From positions 1-64,000 of the forward strand of contig CALWQP010000015.1 of NCBI GenBank assembly GCA_944383695.1: DNA of 64,000 nucleotides. The letters run 5' to 3'. Both the position numbers and the translations under genes were made by a program. The stretch comes from an uncultured Mediterraneibacter sp. Lineage in GTDB: Bacteria > Bacillota > Clostridia > Lachnospirales > Lachnospiraceae. Under the pieces are notes generated by a model, which worked only from the letters and a program-made list of their open reading frames with translations, did no database searches and was not told the DNA's origin. Below are positions 27,427 through 37,546 of the stretch, piece after piece; the first letter of the stretch is position 1; every line of letters begins with the position of its first letter.

Positions 27427-28275
27427 ATGAAAGGTAGTATCAGAGTATCGGCAAAAACACTGGATGACGCGATCACGGAAGCATTGGTCCAGCTCGGAGT
27501 CACAAGCGACAGACTGGAATATAATGTGATTGAAAAAGGAAGCTCAGGATTCCTTGGTATCGGTATGAAACAGGCGGTCATCGAAGCGTGGAAAAAAGAA
27601 GAAAAGAAAGAAGAGTCTGTAAAAGCGCCAGTTAAAGAGGATATTTCTCAAACAACTGAAGAACCGGCCAAAAAAGAAGAACGTAAAAAAGAGGAAGTAA
27701 TAAAAGAGACCGCAAAGTCAAAGAAAGAAAACCAGGCAATATCATCCAAAGAGATAAAAGCAGAAAGAGAAGAAAAAGAGAAAGCACCTGTAAAAGAACA
27801 GCCGGAGCTTGCCAAAGTAGAAGAGCAGACTATCCATGCTGTGGAGCAGTTTGTAAATGACACGTTAAAGGCAATGGATATGGAAGTTGAAGTTACTTCT
27901 TCTGTTGATGAAGACGGAGCTCTTTGCATTGATATGAAGGGTGATCACATGGGAATCCTCATCGGAAAAAGAGGACAGACTCTGGATTCTCTCCAATACC
28001 TGGCAAACCGTGTGGCAAACAAGCACCAGGCAGGATATGTGAGAGTGAAGCTGGATACGGAAGACTACCGCGCAAGAAGAGAAGAGACGCTCAGGCATCT
28101 TGCGAAGAATATTGCACACAAGGTAAAAAGAAACAGAAGACCTGTTGTGCTTGAGCCGATGAATCCGTATGAGAGAAGGATCATCCACTCTGCTCTGCAG
28201 TCCGATCCTTATGTGACGACTCACAGTGAGGGTGAGGACCCCTACAGAAAGGTAGTTGTCACATTGAAAAGATAA
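27427..28275 (+). CDS. khpB: RNA-binding protein KhpB (Jag), KH and R3H domains
   Basis: A 282-residue protein with an N-terminal Jag domain (SIRVSAKTLDDAITEALVQLGV ... GSSGFLGIGMKQ), a highly charged Lys/Glu linker of about 80 residues, a KH domain (MGILIGKRGQTLDSLQYLANRVAN) and a C-terminal R3H domain (RRPVVLEPMNPYERRIIHSALQ). KhpB works with KhpA as a global RNA chaperone tied to cell elongation. ATG 27427 has GAAAGGAAGG upstream; the frame start at 27406 is less likely. A strong terminator follows. Confidence 0.93.
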   Translation: MKGSIRVSAKTLDDAITEALVQLGVTSDRLEYNVIEKGSSGFLGIGMKQAVIEAWKKEEKKEESVKAPVKEDISQTTEEPAKKEERKKEEVIKETAKSKKENQAISSKEIKAEREEKEKAPVKEQPELAKVEEQTIHAVEQFVNDTLKAMDMEVEVTSSVDEDGALCIDMKGDHMGILIGKRGQTLDSLQYLANRVANKHQAGYVRVKLDTEDYRARREETLRHLAKNIAHKVKRNRRPVVLEPMNPYERRIIHSALQSDPYVTTHSEGEDPYRKVVVTLKR

Positions 28276-28290
28276 TCTTACTTTGAAATA

Positions 28291-28346
28291 AAAGGACGTT
28301 TGACGCTTCACAGATATTTTCGTGAAGAATGAAACGTCCTTTTTTA
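28291..28346 (+). terminator. terminator after khpB
   Basis: AAAGGACGTT...GCTTCAC pairs with GTGAAG...AACGTCCTTT, then a T-run. It closes the rpmH-khpB transcription unit and separates it from mnmE. Confidence 0.85.
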
Positions 28347-28387
28347 GAGTGATATTTTGGAAATAATAGAATGGAGTTTATGCCGGA

Positions 28388-29815
28388 ATGAAAAAGGAAA
28401 CGATCGCCGCGGTCTCTACAGGGATGACAAATTCAGGAATCGGGATCGTGCGAATCAGCGGGAAGGATGCATTTTCCATTGCTGACAGTATATATAAGGG
28501 AAAGAAAAAAATAACAGATGCAGAAAGCCATACCATCCACTATGGGCATATAACTGACGGAGAAGAGACGGTGGATGAAGTACTTGTTATGGTGATGAAG
28601 GGGCCTCATACTTTTACAGGAGAAGACACCGTTGAAATCAATTGTCACGGCGGTACGTTTGTAGTAAAGAGGGTGCTTGAAACCGTCCTGAAGCATGGCG
28701 CCCGCGCGGCAGAGCCCGGAGAATTTACGAAAAGAGCATTTTTAAACGGAAAGTTAGATTTGTCCCAGGCAGAGGCTGTCATTGATGTCATCAATTCTGA
28801 GAACGAGTATGCGCTTCAGAGTTCTATTAGTCAATTAAAAGGAAGTATAAAATATAAAATATCAGATATAAGAAATAAAATAATATACCAGACTGCGTTT
28901 ATTGAATCGGCTCTTGATGACCCGGAACATATCGATATAGATGGGTACAGTGAGACGCTGAAAAAAGCAGCAGAGGCGATCATCAGGGAACTTAAGGAAC
29001 TGATAAGTTCCTCTGATAATGGAAGAGTCATTAAGGAAGGGATCAATACCGTCATAGTAGGAAAGCCAAATGCGGGAAAATCTTCTCTCCTGAATGTACT
29101 CTCAGGACATGAACGTGCCATCGTCACAGATATCGAAGGAACGACAAGAGATATCCTCGAGGAGCATATCCGCCTGGGCGACCTGAGCCTGAATGTGATC
29201 GATACTGCAGGAATCCGGCAGACTGACGATGTGATAGAGAAGATTGGCGTGGATCGGGCAAAAGAATACGCGGAGAATGCGGATCTGATCATCTATGTGG
29301 TAGATGCTTCCAGGGATCTGGATGAAAATGACGAGAAGATAATCCGGCTCGTGAGGAAAAAGAAAACAGTCATACTTCTCAATAAATCCGATCTCGATAC
29401 AGTTGTTGATGAAGAAATGATATTGAAACAACTGTACGGCGAGATCAGCGGAAGTATGGATGAAAATATAGATATAAATAAAAATATCGATAAAAAAATT
29501 CCTGTTATTCCTGTATCCGCAAAAGAAGAAAAAGGAATTAAAGTATTAGAAAAGAAACTAAAAGAAATGTTTGTAAATGGAAAAATTTCTTTTAATGACC
29601 AGATATATATTTCCAACGCAAGGCAAAAGATCGCTTTGACCGATGCGGAGAAAAGTATGCAAAAGGTAGTGGAAAGCATCGAAGCAGGGATGCCGGAGGA
29701 CTTTTATTCTATTGACCTTATGGACGCGTATGAGGCACTTGGAAATATAACAGGAGAATCAGTAGGAGAAGATTTGATCAATGAAATATTCAGTAAATTC
29801 TGTATGGGAAAATAA
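28388..29815 (+). CDS. mnmE: tRNA modification GTPase MnmE (TrmE)
   Basis: A 475-residue GTPase that with MnmG makes the cmnm5 modification at U34 of certain tRNAs. The N-terminal folate-binding domain (GIGIVRISG) is present; the G domain within the helical part shows [12 protein letters not shown], the GTTRD switch, DTAGIR and NKSD. The C-terminus FCMGK carries the conserved cysteine of CxGK (here C-M-G-K). It overlaps mnmG by 35 bp. Confidence 0.97.
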   Translation: MKKETIAAVSTGMTNSGIGIVRISGKDAFSIADSIYKGKKKITDAESHTIHYGHITDGEETVDEVLVMVMKGPHTFTGEDTVEINCHGGTFVVKRVLETVLKHGARAAEPGEFTKRAFLNGKLDLSQAEAVIDVINSENEYALQSSISQLKGSIKYKISDIRNKIIYQTAFIESALDDPEHIDIDGYSETLKKAAEAIIRELKELISSSDNGRVIKEGINTVIVGKPNAGKSSLLNVLSGHERAIVTDIEGTTRDILEEHIRLGDLSLNVIDTAGIRQTDDVIEKIGVDRAKEYAENADLIIYVVDASRDLDENDEKIIRLVRKKKTVILLNKSDLDTVVDEEMILKQLYGEISGSMDENIDINKNIDKKIPVIPVSAKEEKGIKVLEKKLKEMFVNGKISFNDQIYISNARQKIALTDAEKSMQKVVESIEAGMPEDFYSIDLMDAYEALGNITGESVGEDLINEIFSKFCMGK

Positions 29816-31667
29816 AGACGGATATGAGATTGCCGTCATCGGCGCAGGACATGCAGGCTGTGAAGCTGCTCTTGCTTCAGCCAGGCTCGGATTTCGGACG
29901 GTAATGTTTACTGTCAGCGTGGACAGCATCGCGCTCATGCCCTGCAATCCGAATATCGGCGGCAGTTCCAAAGGCCATCTTGTCCGGGAAGTGGATGCCC
30001 TGGGAGGCGAGATGGGAAAAGTGATCGATCGGACATTTATCCAGTCAAAAATGCTCAATCAGTCAAAAGGACCCGCAGTTCACTCCCTTCGCGCGCAGGC
30101 GGATAAGGCGGATTACAGCAGGGAAATGAGGAAGGTGCTGGAGGCCCAGGAAAATCTGGATATCCGGCAGATGGAGATCACGGATATCCTGACGGAAGAC
30201 GGAAGAGTAACCGGCGTGCAGGCCTATTCAGGCTGTATTTACCCCTGTAAGGCGGTTGTACTTTGTACAGGAACATATTTAAAGGCAAGATGCATTTACG
30301 GCGATGTGAGCACAAATACAGGCCCTAACGGCCTGCAGAGCGCCAATTATCTGACGGACAGTCTAAAAGCGCTTGGCATCAAAATGTATCGCTTCAAAAC
30401 AGGCACTCCGGCGCGGATTGACAGAAATTCCATTGATTTCAGTAAAATGGAAGAACAGAAGGGCGATGAGACAGTCGTTCCCTTTTCTTTTACAACAGAT
30501 CCGAAAGACGTACAGATCGATCAGATATCCTGCTGGCTGACTTATACAAATGAGAAGACGCACAAAATCATAAGAGACAATCTGGATCGTTCCCCGCTCT
30601 TTTCCGGAGCGATCGAGGGAACAGGACCCAGATACTGCCCCTCGATCGAAGATAAAGTAGTAAAATTCCCGGATAAGGACAGACATCAGGTATTTATCGA
30701 ACCAGAAGGAGTCCATACAAATGAAATGTATATAGGCGGCATGTCCAGCTCTCTTCCGGAGGATGTGCAGTATCAGATGTACCGCAGTGTGACGGGGCTG
30801 GAGCATGCAAAGATCGTAAGAAACGCATATGCCATTGAATATGACTGCATTGACGCCAGACAGCTCAAAAGCACTCTGGAATTCAAGAACATAGGAGGGC
30901 TGTTCAGCGGCGGTCAGTTTAACGGCAGTTCAGGATATGAAGAGGCTGCCGCGCAGGGGCTCATTGCGGGGATCAATGCGGCGCGAAAGCTCCAGGGAAA
31001 AGAAGGGATCATCATTGACCGATCTCAGGGATATATCGGTGTACTGATCGATGACCTTGTGACAAAGGAAAGCAGAGAACCGTACCGCATGATGACCTCC
31101 AGGGCGGAATACAGGCTGCTTTTGCGCCAGGATAATGCTGATCTGCGGCTGACCGGGATTGGATATGAAGTGGGACTGATAGAAGAAGAACGTTATCAAA
31201 GACTTATAGAAAAAGAGAAGATGATAGAAGCAGAGAGAAAACGTGTGGAGCATACCAATATAGGGACGTCGTCAAAAGTTCAGGAAGTATTGGAAAAATA
31301 CGGAAGCACTCCATTAAATTCAGGAACTACACTCGTAGAACTTATCCGCCGACCGGAACTCTCATACGAAAAACTGGAGGAAATCGATGAAAACAGACCG
31401 GAGCTCCCTCAAGATGTGAGAGAACAGGTGGATATCAATATCAAATACGATGGTTATATAAGGCGTCAGATGCGGCAGGTAGAGCAGTTCAGAAAACTGG
31501 AAAACAAAAATATCCCTGAAAATATCAATTATGATGAAATACAGAGTCTCCGGATAGAAGCAAAGCAGAAGCTGAACCAGATACGGCCTGCATCTATTGG
31601 ACAAGCATCCCGCATATCCGGGGTATCACCGGCTGATATTTCTGTTCTGCTCGTGTATCTGAAATAA
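29781..31667 (+). CDS. mnmG: tRNA uridine-5-carboxymethylaminomethyl modification enzyme MnmG (GidA)
   Basis: A 628-residue FAD-dependent partner of MnmE. The N-terminal dinucleotide fold [21 protein letters not shown] and the block [24 protein letters not shown] are diagnostic; the C-terminal helical domain ends [28 protein letters not shown]. It starts inside the end of mnmE with GGAGAAG 9 nt upstream. The order mnmE-mnmG-rsmG is conserved near origins. Confidence 0.97.
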   Translation: MKYSVNSVWENKDGYEIAVIGAGHAGCEAALASARLGFRTVMFTVSVDSIALMPCNPNIGGSSKGHLVREVDALGGEMGKVIDRTFIQSKMLNQSKGPAVHSLRAQADKADYSREMRKVLEAQENLDIRQMEITDILTEDGRVTGVQAYSGCIYPCKAVVLCTGTYLKARCIYGDVSTNTGPNGLQSANYLTDSLKALGIKMYRFKTGTPARIDRNSIDFSKMEEQKGDETVVPFSFTTDPKDVQIDQISCWLTYTNEKTHKIIRDNLDRSPLFSGAIEGTGPRYCPSIEDKVVKFPDKDRHQVFIEPEGVHTNEMYIGGMSSSLPEDVQYQMYRSVTGLEHAKIVRNAYAIEYDCIDARQLKSTLEFKNIGGLFSGGQFNGSSGYEEAAAQGLIAGINAARKLQGKEGIIIDRSQGYIGVLIDDLVTKESREPYRMMTSRAEYRLLLRQDNADLRLTGIGYEVGLIEEERYQRLIEKEKMIEAERKRVEHTNIGTSSKVQEVLEKYGSTPLNSGTTLVELIRRPELSYEKLEEIDENRPELPQDVREQVDINIKYDGYIRRQMRQVEQFRKLENKNIPENINYDEIQSLRIEAKQKLNQIRPASIGQASRISGVSPADISVLLVYLK

Positions 31668-31736
31668 TTGTCAGAATATTCATCTGAAAGGGACCTGACT
31701 CCCTCACAAAATATTAATGAAAGTACAGGTAATGAT

Positions 31737-32444
31737 ATGGATAAATTTGATACAGAGTTAAATAAACTGGGAATCACTCTTACATCCAGGCAAAAGGAAC
31801 AGTTTGACCGTTACTATGAACTGCTTGCAGAGTGGAATAAGGTTATGAATCTCACAGGAATAACAGACTATGATGAGGTGAACCTGAAGCATTTTACAGA
31901 TAGTCTTACAATTGTAAGAGTTAAAAATATGGCGGAGATATCAACTTTGATCGATATTGGGACAGGAGCAGGTTTCCCTGGTATCCCTATTAAAATCGTA
32001 TATCCTCATATAAAGGTAGTTCTGCTGGATTCTTTGAATAAACGTCTGAAATTTTTAAATACTGTGATTGATGAGCTTAGTCTTGAATCAGTAGAAACGC
32101 TGCACGGAAGAGCAGAAGACCATGCGAGAAATATAAAATACAGGGAGAAATTTGATCTCTGTGTTTCAAGGGCGGTTGCAAATCTTTCTACTCTAAGTGA
32201 ATATTGTCTTCCGTTTGTAAAAAGGAATGGAACATTTGTATCATATAAGAGCGGAACTTCAGACGAAGAAATCATGCATGCGGAAAAAGCGGTTGATATT
32301 CTCGGAGGAAAAATTGTAAAAATCGATAAATTTACGCTGCCGGATACGGATATGGGACGGGCGCTTGTGAAGATCGAAAAGGTGAGGAATACACCGGGAA
32401 AATATCCGAGAAAAGCAGGCGTACCGGGGAAAGAACCGTTGTGA
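31737..32444 (+). CDS. rsmG: 16S rRNA (guanine-527-N7)-methyltransferase RsmG (GidB)
   Basis: A 235-residue SAM-dependent methyltransferase for G527 (E. coli numbering) of 16S rRNA. It shows YYELLAEWNKVMNLTGI, the SAM-binding LIDIGTGAGFPGIPIKI, and CVSRAVANLSTLSEYCLPF. ATG 31737 fits the usual N-terminus (MDKF...LGITLTSRQ). A TTG-started frame reaching back to the mnmG stop is considered unlikely. The C-terminus GKYPRKAGVPGKEPL is typical. Confidence 0.95.
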   Translation: MDKFDTELNKLGITLTSRQKEQFDRYYELLAEWNKVMNLTGITDYDEVNLKHFTDSLTIVRVKNMAEISTLIDIGTGAGFPGIPIKIVYPHIKVVLLDSLNKRLKFLNTVIDELSLESVETLHGRAEDHARNIKYREKFDLCVSRAVANLSTLSEYCLPFVKRNGTFVSYKSGTSDEEIMHAEKAVDILGGKIVKIDKFTLPDTDMGRALVKIEKVRNTPGKYPRKAGVPGKEPL

Positions 32445-32515
32445 ATCTGTATTAATCTATAGGGGAAGTAGATGATAAGGTATCCGAAAACTGCAGTGGA
32501 GATTGCACAACATAT

Positions 32516-32579
32516 ATTTAGGGATGGAGATATGTAGCTCGGTTTCATTCCGAAATTCACATGTCCCCATCCATAAATT
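32516..32579. other. multi-stem hairpin in the rsmG-hydrolase gap
   Basis: ATTTAGGGATGG (32516-32527) pairs with CCATCCATAAAT (32567-32578) with one mismatch; TCGG and CCGA pair inside. It has no following T-run. It lies between convergent genes and may be a transcription end or a small structured RNA. Confidence 0.35.
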
Positions 32580-32660
32580 TGCGCTGAATATGTCTTAGAC
32601 ATTCTGCTCTATTGTTTTTTGTTTTACTTAATCATATCTCCCGAAACATCAAGGTTTCCT

Positions 32661-33623
32661 CTAGTCTTCTTCCGAAAAGAGAATCTGTATTTGTTCTAGG
32701 AATTCTTCTGGCTTTTCTACATGAGGCAGCTGTTTTGCTTCATTTATCTCCACAATTTCAATCGAAGGCAGCTGGTTTTGGTACTGACTTGCCGACAACA
32801 CGTTTAGTGGATTAGAACTTCCTGCAATGATGAAAATGCTGTTGTTAAGTTTACTCAGGCAGCATAGTATATTTGCGTTTGTAAATCTTGATTTTTTACA
32901 TGCATAAAGATATTTTGAATGTGCTTTATCCTTGTGAGAGGATTCAAAGCATGTTAATATATCTTTTTCATCAATTTTGTTATGATCGTAGAAATAGGAG
33001 GAAGCAAATCTTTGGAAAATTGTCCTCTTATTAACATTCATATTATAAATAAATGTACCTATTATAGGTGTGAACAGGAGATATTTAATGGTTTTCGTGC
33101 GCTTTGTTGGGATTTTTGCAAGTGACACAAGATTTTGAGGATTGATCATTGCAACTCTGTTAATAATAGTGTCATCATTTGCACATGCCATCAATACAAA
33201 AGGTGATGAGTCACCCGATACGATCACATCTGCTTTTTTGCCAATAATATGTTTGATAAAGTCTGTAATCAATTGTACATATAAGAAGTTTGTATATGTA
33301 AGTATAGGATGATCGGAACATCCGCATCCAAGCAGATCAACAGTATATACGGTATATGACTTTGCAAGTTGTGATTCTATTCTTTTCCATTCATGGGATG
33401 AAGAACAGACATCAAGATCGTGTATAAGAAGAAGAGGAGACCCGGAACCTTGCTTTTTATAAGCAATTTTTCCAAAGCGCCACTCATAATATTCAAAACC
33501 ATCTTTATTAAGAACGTCTTCTGCGGTCGCTATATAATTAAATAGTCTGTTTATAACATGCATAGTCCCAAGTGTTGTACCAATGAAAGCAGCCGCAAAA
33601 CCCAGTTTTTTCTTCCAACCCAA
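32661..33623 (-). CDS. alpha/beta hydrolase, membrane-anchored
   Basis: A 320-residue protein with an N-terminal hydrophobic segment (FAAAFIGTTLGTMHVINRLF, likely anchor). The alpha/beta hydrolase fold shows PLLLIHDLDVCSSSHEWKRIESQLAKSYTVYTVDLLGCGCSDHP, the nucleophile elbow VSGDSSPF (G-D-S-S-P, an atypical GxSxG) and a C-terminal histidine in QLPHVEKPEEF. The substrate is unknown. It is on the opposite strand from all its neighbours, between rsmG and the parS/parA block, and is noticeably AT-rich. It looks like an insertion into an otherwise conserved cluster; the origin of the gene is inference. Confidence 0.82.
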   Translation of the reverse strand: MGWKKKLGFAAAFIGTTLGTMHVINRLFNYIATAEDVLNKDGFEYYEWRFGKIAYKKQGSGSPLLLIHDLDVCSSSHEWKRIESQLAKSYTVYTVDLLGCGCSDHPILTYTNFLYVQLITDFIKHIIGKKADVIVSGDSSPFVLMACANDDTIINRVAMINPQNLVSLAKIPTKRTKTIKYLLFTPIIGTFIYNMNVNKRTIFQRFASSYFYDHNKIDEKDILTCFESSHKDKAHSKYLYACKKSRFTNANILCCLSKLNNSIFIIAGSSNPLNVLSASQYQNQLPSIEIVEINEAKQLPHVEKPEEFLEQIQILFSEED

Positions 33624-33740
33624 TATTAATTACCCTCCTTTAAGATTTATCATTAATATTATACTACATGGTTATAATCAATTCAAGAACAGGTGAAAAT
33701 CTTGAAAATGGCAAGAGGATCAGAAGTTGATATAATATAA

Positions 33741-33756
33741 TGTTTCACGTGAAACA
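33741..33756. promoter_or_regulatory. parS: parS site 1
   Basis: TGTTTCACGTGAAACA, a perfect 16-bp palindrome matching the ParB-binding consensus. It lies 150 bp before parA. Confidence 0.97.
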
Positions 33757-33779
33757 TTAAAAAGAATAAAAAGAGAAAA

Positions 33780-33795
33780 TGTTTCATGTGAAACA
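33780..33795. promoter_or_regulatory. parS: parS site 2 (variant centre)
   Basis: TGTTTCATGTGAAACA differs from the perfect site at one central base (CATGTG for CACGTG), which breaks the palindrome at one pair. It is likely still bound by ParB, perhaps more weakly. Confidence 0.85.
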
Positions 33796-33816
33796 TTTAA
33801 AGAATAATAAAAAATG

Positions 33817-33832
33817 TGTTTCACGTGAAACA
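33817..33832. promoter_or_regulatory. parS: parS site 3
   Basis: A second perfect TGTTTCACGTGAAACA. The three sites start 39 and 37 bp apart, close to whole helical turns apart, just upstream of the parAB start. Confidence 0.97.
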
Positions 33833-33906
33833 TTATATGGATTAATAAAAGGAAAAGTGATATAATAAAAAGGTATCTGAAAAAGAGGTTTTGAGAGGAA
33901 ACAAAA

Positions 33907-34674
33907 ATGGGGAGAATCATTGCAATTGCCAATCAAAAAGGAGGCGTAGGAAAGACTACAACTGCCATTAATCTTTCCGCATCTCTTGCGAGTATGAATA
34001 AGAAGGTCCTTGCTCTCGATATGGATCCTCAGGGAAATATGACGAGCGGATTAGGAGTGGATAAGGATGAGGCGGAAAAGACAGTTTACGATCTGATTAT
34101 AGGAAATGCGGGAATAGATGAATGTATTTGTAAAGAAGCGCTGGAAAATCTTGATGTACTTCCTTCAAATATTAATCTCTCAGCGGCAGAGATAGAACTG
34201 ATCGGTGTTGAGAATAAGGAATATATCCTCAGGGGCGAAGTTGAAAAAATCAAGGATAATTATGATTTTATTGTGATTGACTGCCCGCCAGCTCTCAGTA
34301 TGCTTACGATAAACGCAATGACAACTGCCGATTCCGTTATTGTTCCGATTCAGTGTGAGTATTATGCGCTGGAAGGATTAAGTCAGCTGATCCATACGAT
34401 TGAGCTTGTTCAGGAAAGACTGAATCCTGATCTTGAGATAGAAGGCGTCGTATTTACTATGTACGATGCAAGAACTAATCTGTCATTGCAGGTAGTAGAA
34501 AATGTAAAGGACAACCTGAATCAAAACATTTACAAGACGATCATTCCCAGAAACATCAGACTGGCAGAAGCTCCAAGCTATGGAATGCCAATCAATCTGT
34601 ATGATCCAAAATCAACGGGCGCGGAGAGTTACATGCTATTGGCGGAAGAAGTTATTAATAAAGGAGAAGATTAA
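33907..34674 (+). CDS. parA: chromosome partitioning ATPase ParA/Soj
   Basis: A 255-residue ParA ATPase. It shows the deviant Walker A ANQKGGVGKTTTAINLSASLA at the N-terminus, then DMDPQGNMTSGLG and FIVIDCPPALSMLTINAM. It works with ParB/parS in origin segregation and influences DnaA activity. Two bases separate it from parB. A TATAAT at 33861-33866 may be its -10, with no clear -35. Confidence 0.97.
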   Translation: MGRIIAIANQKGGVGKTTTAINLSASLASMNKKVLALDMDPQGNMTSGLGVDKDEAEKTVYDLIIGNAGIDECICKEALENLDVLPSNINLSAAEIELIGVENKEYILRGEVEKIKDNYDFIVIDCPPALSMLTINAMTTADSVIVPIQCEYYALEGLSQLIHTIELVQERLNPDLEIEGVVFTMYDARTNLSLQVVENVKDNLNQNIYKTIIPRNIRLAEAPSYGMPINLYDPKSTGAESYMLLAEEVINKGED

Positions 34675-34676
34675 AT

Positions 34677-35591
34677 ATGGCAGTGAAAAGAAACGGACTG
34701 GGGAAGGGACTGGATAGTTTGATCCCGGATAAAAAAGTAAAACCAGCGGCTTCAGAAAAAAGTGAGAGTAAAACTAAAAAAGAAGAAAATGCAAATAAAA
34801 CCGGTGAAATCATGGTAAAAATCAACGAAGTTGAGCCAAACCGGGAGCAGCCGAGAAAAGATTTTGATGAAGACGCTCTTATGGAACTGGCTGATTCTAT
34901 TAAACAGTTCGGAATCCTTCAGCCCCTTCTTGTACAGAAAAAAAAGAATTACTATGAAATCATAGCCGGCGAACGCAGATGGAGGGCTGCAAAACTGGCA
35001 GGCGTTAAAGAAGTTCCGATCATCGTAAAAAATTATACGGAGCAGGAAATTGTTGAAATTTCTCTTATAGAAAATATTCAGAGAGAAAATCTGAATCCCA
35101 TTGAAGAGGCAATGGCTTATAAGCGTCTACTTGAAGAGTTTAATCTGAAACAGGATGAAGTTGCTGAAAGAGTATCTAAGAGCAGAACTGCTGTTACTAA
35201 TTCTATGAGACTTCTCAAGCTGAGCGAAAGAGTACAGCAGATGATAGTGGACGATATGATCAGCACCGGCCACGCAAGAGCTCTTCTGGCAATTGATGAC
35301 GAAGAACAGCAATATATGCTTGCAAACAAAATATTTGATGAAAAGCTTAGTGTAAGAGAAACAGAAAAACTGGTCAAAGAGCTGAAAAACCCAAAAAAAG
35401 AAGCTAAAAAAACAATAATAGAACACACGTTTGTATACAATAACCTGGAAGAGCAGATGAAAAATGTTATCGGAACAAAAGTAAGCGTGAGTCCAAAGGC
35501 GAATGGAAAGGGAAAAATAGAGATAGAATATTATTCAGAGGAAGAGCTGGAAAGGATTTATGATCTGATCATGTCGATACGAGCAAAGTAA
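34677..35591 (+). CDS. parB: chromosome partitioning protein ParB/Spo0J
   Basis: A 304-residue ParB. The N-terminus RNGLGKGLDSLIPDK is the usual ParA-activating segment. The CTP-binding region has QPRKDFDEDALMELADSI and GERRWRAAKLAG, then SLIENIQRENLNPIEEA and the HTH (QDEVAERVSKSRTAVTNSMRLLKL). A C-terminal dimer domain follows. It binds the three parS sites just upstream and spreads as a clamp. Cotranscribed with parA. Confidence 0.97.
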   Translation: MAVKRNGLGKGLDSLIPDKKVKPAASEKSESKTKKEENANKTGEIMVKINEVEPNREQPRKDFDEDALMELADSIKQFGILQPLLVQKKKNYYEIIAGERRWRAAKLAGVKEVPIIVKNYTEQEIVEISLIENIQRENLNPIEEAMAYKRLLEEFNLKQDEVAERVSKSRTAVTNSMRLLKLSERVQQMIVDDMISTGHARALLAIDDEEQQYMLANKIFDEKLSVRETEKLVKELKNPKKEAKKTIIEHTFVYNNLEEQMKNVIGTKVSVSPKANGKGKIEIEYYSEEELERIYDLIMSIRAK

Positions 35592-35691
35592 ATACGGATA
35601 AAATAAGTCTGTACGAAAAAAGTTCGGTCAAAGAAGAAGTGATATGGGTCAACACAGGGGAGATATATAATGAAAAGGAGATGCACAACAA

Positions 35692-36219
35692 ATGAGCGGA
35701 ATATTGGAAAGTCTAGGAATAGATCCGTTTTACGTATTTATTGTCCTGTTTATCATGCAGATCATACTGATCGTACTGTTAGTGCTCTTAAATGATAAAT
35801 ATAAGAGACTGCAGAAGACATATTCAGTTTTTATGCGAGGCAAGAACGGAAAAAGCATTGAAAAAAATATTTTAAAAAAGTTCGAAGAGCTGGATGAAAT
35901 CTCTGCTCTGATAAAAGTCAATGAAAAAGAAATCGAAGAAATCAGAAAAAAGATGGAGCGCCATTATCAGAAATCAGGCATTGTAAAATACGATGCATTT
36001 CATGAAATGGGAGGCAATCTGAGCTTCGCATTGACTATGCTGGACGAGAATGACAATGGATGGATCTTCAACGCAATGCACAGCAGAGAAGGCTGTTATA
36101 CCTATATTAAAGAAATCGTAAGAGGCCAGAGCTATATCGAACTGTCCGAAGAAGAAAGACAGTGCCTTGAAAAAACGATGTACCAAGAAGAATATGATAT
36201 AAAAGATATAGAAAAATAA
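35692..36219 (+). CDS. DUF4446 family membrane protein
   Basis: A 175-residue protein with one N-terminal membrane helix (FYVFIVLFIMQIILIVLLVLL), a coiled-coil stretch at about 60-95, and the conserved KYDAFHEMGGNLSFALTMLDENDNGWIFNAMHSREGCYTYIKEI, characteristic of DUF4446. These genes regularly sit next to parB in clostridia; the function is unknown. Twenty-two bases before serS. Confidence 0.9.
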   Translation: MSGILESLGIDPFYVFIVLFIMQIILIVLLVLLNDKYKRLQKTYSVFMRGKNGKSIEKNILKKFEELDEISALIKVNEKEIEEIRKKMERHYQKSGIVKYDAFHEMGGNLSFALTMLDENDNGWIFNAMHSREGCYTYIKEIVRGQSYIELSEEERQCLEKTMYQEEYDIKDIEK

Positions 36220-36241
36220 AGAAAATGAGAGGATAAAAAAA

Positions 36242-37528
36242 GTGTTAGACATCAAATTTTTAAGAACCAACCCGGAAGTAGTAAAGCAGAACATCAAAAA
36301 TAAATTTCAGGATGAAAAACTTCCTCTGGTGGATGAAGTCATCGAACTGGATAAGAGAAACCGTGAGATCAAGCAGGAAGTGGAAGCGCTCCGGGCTGAA
36401 AAAAACAAGGCGTCCAAACAGATCGGGGCAATGATGGCTCAGAAAAAGCTGGAGGAAGCAGAAGCGCTTAAGAAAAAAGTGGCGGAGAGCGCAGGCCGGA
36501 TCGATGAACTGTCTGTGGAAGAAAAAGATGTGGAAGAAAAAATCAAAAAAATCATGATGACGATCCCGAATATTATCGACCCATCTGTGCCCATCGGAAA
36601 AGATGACAGTGAAAACGTAGAACTTGAAAGATTTGGGGAGCCTGTGGTACCGGAATTTGAAATTCCATATCACACGGAAATCATGGAGTCTTTCAATGGG
36701 ATCGATCTTGACAGTGCGAGAAAGGTCGCAGGAAATGGATTTTATTATCTCATGGGTGATATTGCGCGGCTTCATTCCGCTGTGATCGCATATGCGAGAG
36801 ATTTTATGATAAACAGAGGATTCATATACTGTATTCCACCATTTATGATCCGCAGCAATGTGGTGACAGGCGTCATGAGTTTTGCGGAGATGGATGCAAT
36901 GATGTACAAGATCGAAGGCGAAGACCTGTATCTGATCGGTACGAGCGAGCACTCCATGATCGGAAAATTTATCAACACACAGCTCACAGAAGAACAGCTG
37001 CCACAGACTCTGACAAGCTATTCTCCGTGTTTTCGCAAAGAAAAAGGAGCGCATGGGATAGAAGAGAGAGGTGTGTACAGGATACATCAGTTTGAAAAGC
37101 AGGAAATGATTGTTGTATGTAAACCGGAAGAGAGCATGGAATGGTACGATAAGCTGTGGAAAAATACAGTTGACCTTTTCCGGACCATGGATATTCCGGT
37201 AAGAACCCTGGAGTGCTGCTCAGGAGATCTTGCTGACCTGAAGGTGAAATCCGTTGATGTAGAGGCATGGTCCCCGCGTCAGAAAAAATATTTTGAAGTA
37301 GGAAGCTGCTCCAATCTGGGAGATGCACAGGCAAGAAGACTCGGAATCCGGGTAAAAGGCGAGAACGGAAGCTACTTCGCGCATACACTGAATAATACAG
37401 TGGTAGCTCCGCCGAGAATGCTTATCGCATTTCTGGAGAATAATCTTGAGGAAGACGGATCTGTCAGGATTCCCGAGGCATTAAGGCCGTATATGGGAGG
37501 AAATGATAAGATCATTCCTAATAAATAA
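36242..37528 (+). CDS. serS: seryl-tRNA synthetase
   Basis: A 428-residue class II synthetase. The N-terminal coiled-coil arm (about 30-100) is rich in Lys/Glu. Motif 2 is seen in CFRKEKGAHGIEERGVYRIHQFEKQE and motif 3 in NNTVVAPPRMLIAFLENN. It charges tRNA-Ser. The start is GTG 36242 with GAGAGGA upstream. No T-box leader is visible, in keeping with transcription from the par region. Confidence 0.97.
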   Translation: MLDIKFLRTNPEVVKQNIKNKFQDEKLPLVDEVIELDKRNREIKQEVEALRAEKNKASKQIGAMMAQKKLEEAEALKKKVAESAGRIDELSVEEKDVEEKIKKIMMTIPNIIDPSVPIGKDDSENVELERFGEPVVPEFEIPYHTEIMESFNGIDLDSARKVAGNGFYYLMGDIARLHSAVIAYARDFMINRGFIYCIPPFMIRSNVVTGVMSFAEMDAMMYKIEGEDLYLIGTSEHSMIGKFINTQLTEEQLPQTLTSYSPCFRKEKGAHGIEERGVYRIHQFEKQEMIVVCKPEESMEWYDKLWKNTVDLFRTMDIPVRTLECCSGDLADLKVKSVDVEAWSPRQKKYFEVGSCSNLGDAQARRLGIRVKGENGSYFAHTLNNTVVAPPRMLIAFLENNLEEDGSVRIPEALRPYMGGNDKIIPNK

Positions 37529-37546
37529 CTGAGGATATAAAAGCAG

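Noticed and set aside
36260-37087. A 275-codon minus-strand open frame
   Set aside because: Fully antisense to serS, with low-complexity His/Phe composition and no start signals.
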